Shown here: positions 29,585 to 34,331 of the stretch, one piece after another
Position numbering within the stretch: position 1 is the first letter of the stretch
How the letters are laid out: the number at the start of each line of letters is the position of its first letter
Origin: Verrucomicrobiota bacterium
Lineage (GTDB): Bacteria > Verrucomicrobiota > Kiritimatiellia > Kiritimatiellales > Pontiellaceae
DNA: 34,331 bases
NCBI GenBank assembly: GCA_024279685.1
Contig: JAJRRI010000027.1
Location: 1 to 34,331 of the forward strand
Direction: 5' to 3'
The notes under the pieces: generated by a model
Told to the model about the DNA's origin: nothing
Databases searched by the model: none
The model's input: only the letters and a program-made list of their open reading frames with translations
Made by a program: the position numbers and the translations under genes

Positions 29585-30603
29585 AGAGCACTCCCTTTTT
29601 CACGAAGGGGCCGGATCCCATTCGCTAGAACGAGCACGAGAAAAATCGTGGACAGCCATTCAAACCAGCCGGCCGATTGGGCGGCGTCGTGGCAGGCGTA
29701 TACGCTGGCATCCGTGTAAATGGGGAACTGATTGAGCAGCAAGCCGGCGCCGATGGCCGTAACGGATAGCGCAAGCAGGAAGACGGCAAGTTGCTTTTTC
29801 CCAATCAATTTCCAGAGGGTCGTCAGTGCGGCGGCGTTGGTTGCGGGGCCGGTAATCAAAAAGACTAAGACCGCTCCAAGCGGAATACCCGCTTTGATGA
29901 AGGACAGCGCGATCGGTACGGAAGCCGTGGAGCAGACATATAAGGGGGTACCGATGACCAGCATCAGCAGCATGGCCAGCCAGAGGTTGGTGGTTTGGTC
30001 GGCAAAATAGTTTTCTGGAACGAGCCCACTAATGAGTCCCGAAAGAATAATTCCGAAGAGCATCGCCTTTGAAATATTGCGCGGCAGGGTGATGAAGACG
30101 TATTCAAGCATGCCTAAGCATCTCTTTACTGGTTTTTTTTTCAGAGTCGCACTCGCCGGTTGAGCAGGGGTCGGGTGAGGAGGGTCATCCTTGGGGGTAA
30201 CGGCTTCGACGGCGGTTCCGCAGATAATGCCGGAAATGAAGGCCACCACCGCTCTGAAAACAGCACACGGAAGTCCCATCAGAGCATAGGTTACCATCAG
30301 GCTATCGATGCCCGTCTGCGGGGTGGAGGCCAAGAACGAGGCGGTGGCGCCTCGGCTTGCTCCATGTTCTCGGAGGGAGGCCGCCAGCGGAATCACTCCG
30401 CAAGAACAGATGGGCATGGGAACTCCCACCAAGGCGGCTTTGAGCGATTGCACCCAACTTCGGCCGCCCAGATGCTTCCGGACAAAATCCTTAGAGAGCA
30501 CTGCGGAAAGAATGCCCGCCATTAAGAAGCCAAACAAAAGGTAAGGCGCCATGGCCATAGTGACGAGCCAGATTTCGTGTAGAATATTTAGAATGAAGGG
30601 CAT
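29581..30603 (-). CDS. SO_0444-type Cu/Zn efflux permease (DUF318/ArsP-like)
   Basis: 340 residues, polytopic. Two repeated halves carry the family motifs: PMPICSCGVIPLAASLREHGASRGATASFLASTPQTGIDS (~62-100) and GTPLYVCSTASVPIALSFIKAGIPLGAVLVFLITGPATN (~217-255), separated by a charged, Pro-rich cytoplasmic loop (~130-160). Extra helices follow at the C-terminus. The cysteines in CSCG and VCS are likely metal ligands in the transport path. It is the first gene of the CsoR-controlled operon, with a GAGGAG ribosome-binding site and the operator just upstream, supporting copper as a substrate; zinc cannot be excluded. Confidence 0.9.
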   Translation of the reverse strand: MPFILNILHEIWLVTMAMAPYLLFGFLMAGILSAVLSKDFVRKHLGGRSWVQSLKAALVGVPMPICSCGVIPLAASLREHGASRGATASFLASTPQTGIDSLMVTYALMGLPCAVFRAVVAFISGIICGTAVEAVTPKDDPPHPTPAQPASATLKKKPVKRCLGMLEYVFITLPRNISKAMLFGIILSGLISGLVPENYFADQTTNLWLAMLLMLVIGTPLYVCSTASVPIALSFIKAGIPLGAVLVFLITGPATNAAALTTLWKLIGKKQLAVFLLALSVTAIGAGLLLNQFPIYTDASVYACHDAAQSAGWFEWLSTIFLVLVLANGIRPLREKGSAL

Positions 30604-30629
30604 TGAGTCTCCTCGAATAGAGAATAGGC

Positions 30630-30658
30630 TATATACCCCTGTAGGGTATAATATTCAA
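30630..30658 (-). promoter_or_regulatory. Promoter of the permease-csoR-kinase-regulator operon
   Basis: On the minus strand TTGAAT-N17-TATATA, with a start predicted near 30623 and the ATG at 30603 behind a GGAG. The CsoR-like operator fills the spacer. Confidence 0.75.
30632..30650. promoter_or_regulatory. CsoR-like operator
   Basis: TATACCCCTGTAGGGTATA is a near-perfect palindrome with the ATACCC...GGGTAT arms of known CsoR operators. It lies between -35 and -10, so bound repressor would block RNA polymerase, and csoR is the second gene of the operon. Confidence 0.85.
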
Positions 30659-30683
30659 TAAAAAAGAGGGGGTGCTTTGCGGA

Positions 30684-31130
30684 TTATAAAATCGCCATCT
30701 TGACCACCACCTTGTGGATTAGTCCATTTCCAATGAGTGGAAGGTGGGCGTCTGTGGGAAAGAAGAGGGTGAAGGAGCCGGGCGGAACATGGATGATGCT
30801 ATCGGGTTCGCCCTCGAAGAATTCGAGGTCTTTTTCTGGATCGTACTCAGCAGAATTGACGAGGCCCGTTCGATTTTTCCAACCCACCGTCTCCTCACCG
30901 CTGATTACATACTGAATATCCAGATAATTGCGGTGTCCTTCCAGCTCCCCCTCATGAACCTGGCGTCCGTCCATGGTCATCACAATGGCATAGACTCGAT
31001 CGCCCATGATTTCGTGTTTTCCATCGGGAAGATGCTCCAGTCCCGGTTGACTAAGAAACCCAAAGGCCTCTGAAAGGCCATCCTTCAATCCCACATACTT
31101 CGCCGCATTTTCCAGTGTATCCAGTATCAT
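30684..31130 (-). CDS. YhcH/YjgK/YiaL-family protein
   Basis: 148 residues, the usual length of this cupin-like family (also called EbgC or DUF386), linked to sugar or sialic-acid catabolism. Visible family features are HEIMGDRVYAIVMTMDGR, EGHRNYLDIQYVISGEETVGW (His and Gln/Tyr of the putative metal pocket), GSFTLFFPTDAHLPLIG and the final HKVVVKM. GGAGG precedes the ATG. It starts 14 bp after ligA and may be its cotranscribed neighbour, although no functional link is evident. The next promoter, of the copper permease, starts just beyond its stop. Confidence 0.92.
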   Translation of the reverse strand: MILDTLENAAKYVGLKDGLSEAFGFLSQPGLEHLPDGKHEIMGDRVYAIVMTMDGRQVHEGELEGHRNYLDIQYVISGEETVGWKNRTGLVNSAEYDPEKDLEFFEGEPDSIIHVPPGSFTLFFPTDAHLPLIGNGLIHKVVVKMAIL

Positions 31131-31144
31131 CTCTCTTCCTCCGA

Positions 31145-33231
<2,087 letters not shown>

Positions 33232-33300
33232 TCATTTTGATGGTATCTTGAAAGGGCTCTTCGCATGATATGGCCATGTTTTATTGCGAAGCGTGGGTCT

Positions 33301-33407
33301 AATACCCCGCTGCTTGCAGCGATAAACTTATTTAAGAAAAAACTTAAAATACCCCGCTTACGCGAAGCGTAAGGCGAGCCTAGGCGAGATAGCTTGCTGC
33401 GGGGATT
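33301..33407. repeat. Palindromic repeat element between ligA and the XRE gene
   Basis: AATACCCCGC (33301-33310) is repeated as AATACCCCGC at 33348-33357 and inverted as GCGGGGATT at 33399-33407. Inside are a perfect hairpin CTTACGC-GAA-GCGTAAG (33357-33373), GCGAGCCTAGGCGAG, and TTTAAG-N6-CTTAAA (33331-33348). On the minus strand the GC stem then a T-rich tract could also terminate the XRE transcript. It looks like a REP/REPIN-type element. Confidence 0.6.
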
Positions 33408-33416
33408 TTTATCTTT

Positions 33417-33668
33417 TTATTCTAGCCTTTCAAAGGCGGTCATTAGTTTGGATGCCTCGGCTGAAGGGGAGGCGTCGCAAGCCTTGCAGATCCAATAGAA
33501 TTCCGCCAGATCGACGCGCCTTTCACCTAATTCACAGTGGGCCACAAAAGAGTGTTCACGCTCAAGTTTCCGTGCCAAATCCCGTTGGGTAAGCTTCGCT
33601 TCTTTACGAAGGCGAGCCAGTGTGTCGGCAATGATTTTTCCATTCTCGCTATAGATCGTTTTTTTCAT
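33417..33668 (-). CDS. XRE-family helix-turn-helix regulator
   Basis: 83 residues with an HTH_3 domain: IADTLARLRKEAKLTQRDLARKLEREHSFVAHCELGERRVDLAEFYWICKACD. The sequence covers nearly the whole protein, leaving only a short helical tail, so it is a stand-alone DNA-binding protein, of the size seen for antitoxins and small autoregulators. No toxin-like partner is next to it. Two similar inverted repeats directly upstream suggest autoregulation. It is divergent from the partial secreted-protein gene. A ribosome-binding site is not obvious. Confidence 0.85.
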   Translation of the reverse strand: MKKTIYSENGKIIADTLARLRKEAKLTQRDLARKLEREHSFVAHCELGERRVDLAEFYWICKACDASPSAEASKLMTAFERLE

Positions 33669-33682
33669 TGATCGGTTTTTAC

Positions 33683-33727
33683 GAGCAAAAGAGGTTGCTC
33701 TAAAATTCCGAGCAAGAAAAACTTGCT
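33683..33727. promoter_or_regulatory. Tandem inverted repeats upstream of the XRE gene (possible operators)
   Basis: GAGCAA-N6-TTGCTC (33683-33700) and AGCAAG-N5-CTTGCT (33711-33727) share AGCAA/TTGCT arms and repeat at 27 bp, starting 15 bp upstream of the XRE start. Such paired sites fit an autoregulatory HTH dimer. Confidence 0.55.
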
Positions 33728-33823
33728 TTGAATGTTTTTAAAGATCATAAGATTTACATCTTTTGAGAAAATTTGTTTAACTGACTTGGGGTGAAGAAAC
33801 CAGCAACGCACAGGGAGAGTGTC

Positions 33824-34331
33824 ATGAAAATCGAGATGGTTGTATTGGGGGTTATTTTTGGAGCTTCCTGTTCCGTGATAGCGAAAACTACGGAAGAGGC
33901 CACACCGGGAATCCCCATCGTTGCTAACGAGCAGATGCTTGGGGAGCGATTGATCTCGATTCAACGGCAATACTTTCCCGTTAGTTTACCTTCGCTAACG
34001 GAACGGCTACTCCAACCCGCGGGGAGTTTTCCGGTCGACTTTAAGGGCTTTGATCCGAAAATACGTAAGGGATTCCGAGGCTGGATCGACGCACATGGAA
34101 TTGTGCATTATTCCGTGGGTCTGTACGAAGATGATCGGACGGGCGAGATTGTGGTATTGGATGATTCGGGGTGGGAAATATTCAGGATATCTCGCAAGAA
34201 AACGTACGATAAATACGATCTCCAGCGTGAGTTTTTCGAACTGGAAAAAAAGGAAGTTCTGAAGAATGAGTTTACACGAAATATTTTTTTACCCCATAAA
34301 ATCAGTACGGTGGTAGACCTCGTGGCGTTAC
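33824..34331 (+). CDS. Secreted protein of unknown function (partial, runs off the window)
   Basis: An open frame from the ATG at 33824 to the window end (169 codons), absent from the ORF track because no stop is reached. A signal peptide (MKIEMVVLGVIFGASCSVIA, then KTTEEA) points to export; the cysteine in GASC does not sit in a good lipobox. The mature part includes FPVDFKGFDPKIRKGFRGWIDAHGIVHYSVGLYEDDRTGEIVVLDDSGWEIFRI and then a charged helical stretch. I recognise no family. A GGGAGAG ribosome-binding site lies 5-11 bases upstream, which with the signal peptide makes the start convincing. The minus-strand ORF 33665-33970 is its shadow. Confidence 0.75.
   Translation, partial: MKIEMVVLGVIFGASCSVIAKTTEEATPGIPIVANEQMLGERLISIQRQYFPVSLPSLTERLLQPAGSFPVDFKGFDPKIRKGFRGWIDAHGIVHYSVGLYEDDRTGEIVVLDDSGWEIFRISRKKTYDKYDLQREFFELEKKEVLKNEFTRNIFLPHKISTVVDLVAL

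Noticed and set aside
33665-33970. 101-residue minus-strand ORF overlapping the XRE start
   Set aside because: It lies antisense to the secreted-protein gene at 33824 and covers the operator-like repeats; the plus-strand frame has a signal peptide and ribosome-binding site.

Overview
The window looks like a chromosomal segment of a Gram-negative bacterium of the PVC group, most plausibly Kiritimatiellota or a close relative. Pointers are the 16S sequence (GGCTGCAGTCGAGAATC in place of the usual GGCAGCAGTGGGGAAT), a PEP-CTERM secreted protein, very large HME-RND and multicopper oxidase proteins with lineage-type extensions, and a RAYT transposase. This placement is inference from sequence style; no database was searched.

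Layout. 1-4.1 kb: the tail of an unknown gene, a YafQ/DinJ toxin-antitoxin pair (minus), then on the plus strand a RAYT (Y1) transposase whose stop overlaps an RNase H-like gene, a RIO-type kinase and a small four-helix membrane protein ending at a clear terminator. 4.1-10.3 kb: a complete rRNA operon (16S - tRNA-Ala(TGC) - tRNA-Ile(GAT) - 23S - 5S) with about 0.9 kb of upstream DNA holding four promoter-like units, two boxA-like sites, processing stems around 16S and 23S, and a strong terminator. 10.3-12.9 kb: rdgB, purB and a fragment of a DbpA-type RNA-binding domain. 12.9-15.4 kb: a Tat-exported multicopper oxidase (minus) and a multiply frameshifted transposase remnant.

15.4-30.7 kb: a copper (Cu/Ag) homeostasis island, all on the minus strand. 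In transcription order the efflux operon is: stand-alone receiver protein, secreted unknown protein, secreted YHS protein, TolC-like outer-membrane factor (split by a -1 frameshift), YHS/DUF2231 membrane protein, CusB-like adaptor with two heavy-metal-binding domains, giant CusA-like RND pump, and a tiny His-tailed lipoprotein missed by the ORF track. A second operon encodes an SO_0444-type Cu/Zn permease, a CsoR repressor, a sensor kinase and an NtrC-type sigma-54 activator. Its promoter has a textbook CsoR-like operator (TATACCCCTGTAGGGTATA) between -35 and -10. Upstream of the efflux operon I see a -24/-12-like element and, about 108 bp upstream of the predicted start, an 11-bp inverted repeat suited to an enhancer site. 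Together these suggest a cascade: copper releases CsoR, which raises the permease and the two-component system, which then switches on the sigma-54-dependent efflux operon. A PEP-CTERM protein gene lies between the two operons.

30.7-34.3 kb: a YhcH/YjgK/YiaL protein, NAD-dependent DNA ligase (ligA) split by a -1 frameshift exactly on A AAA AAG, a palindromic repeat element, an XRE regulator with tandem operator-like repeats, and the start of a secreted protein that runs off the window. The two frameshifts in otherwise intact conserved genes, both on canonical slippery heptamers but also both in short homopolymers, are the most important things to check first.
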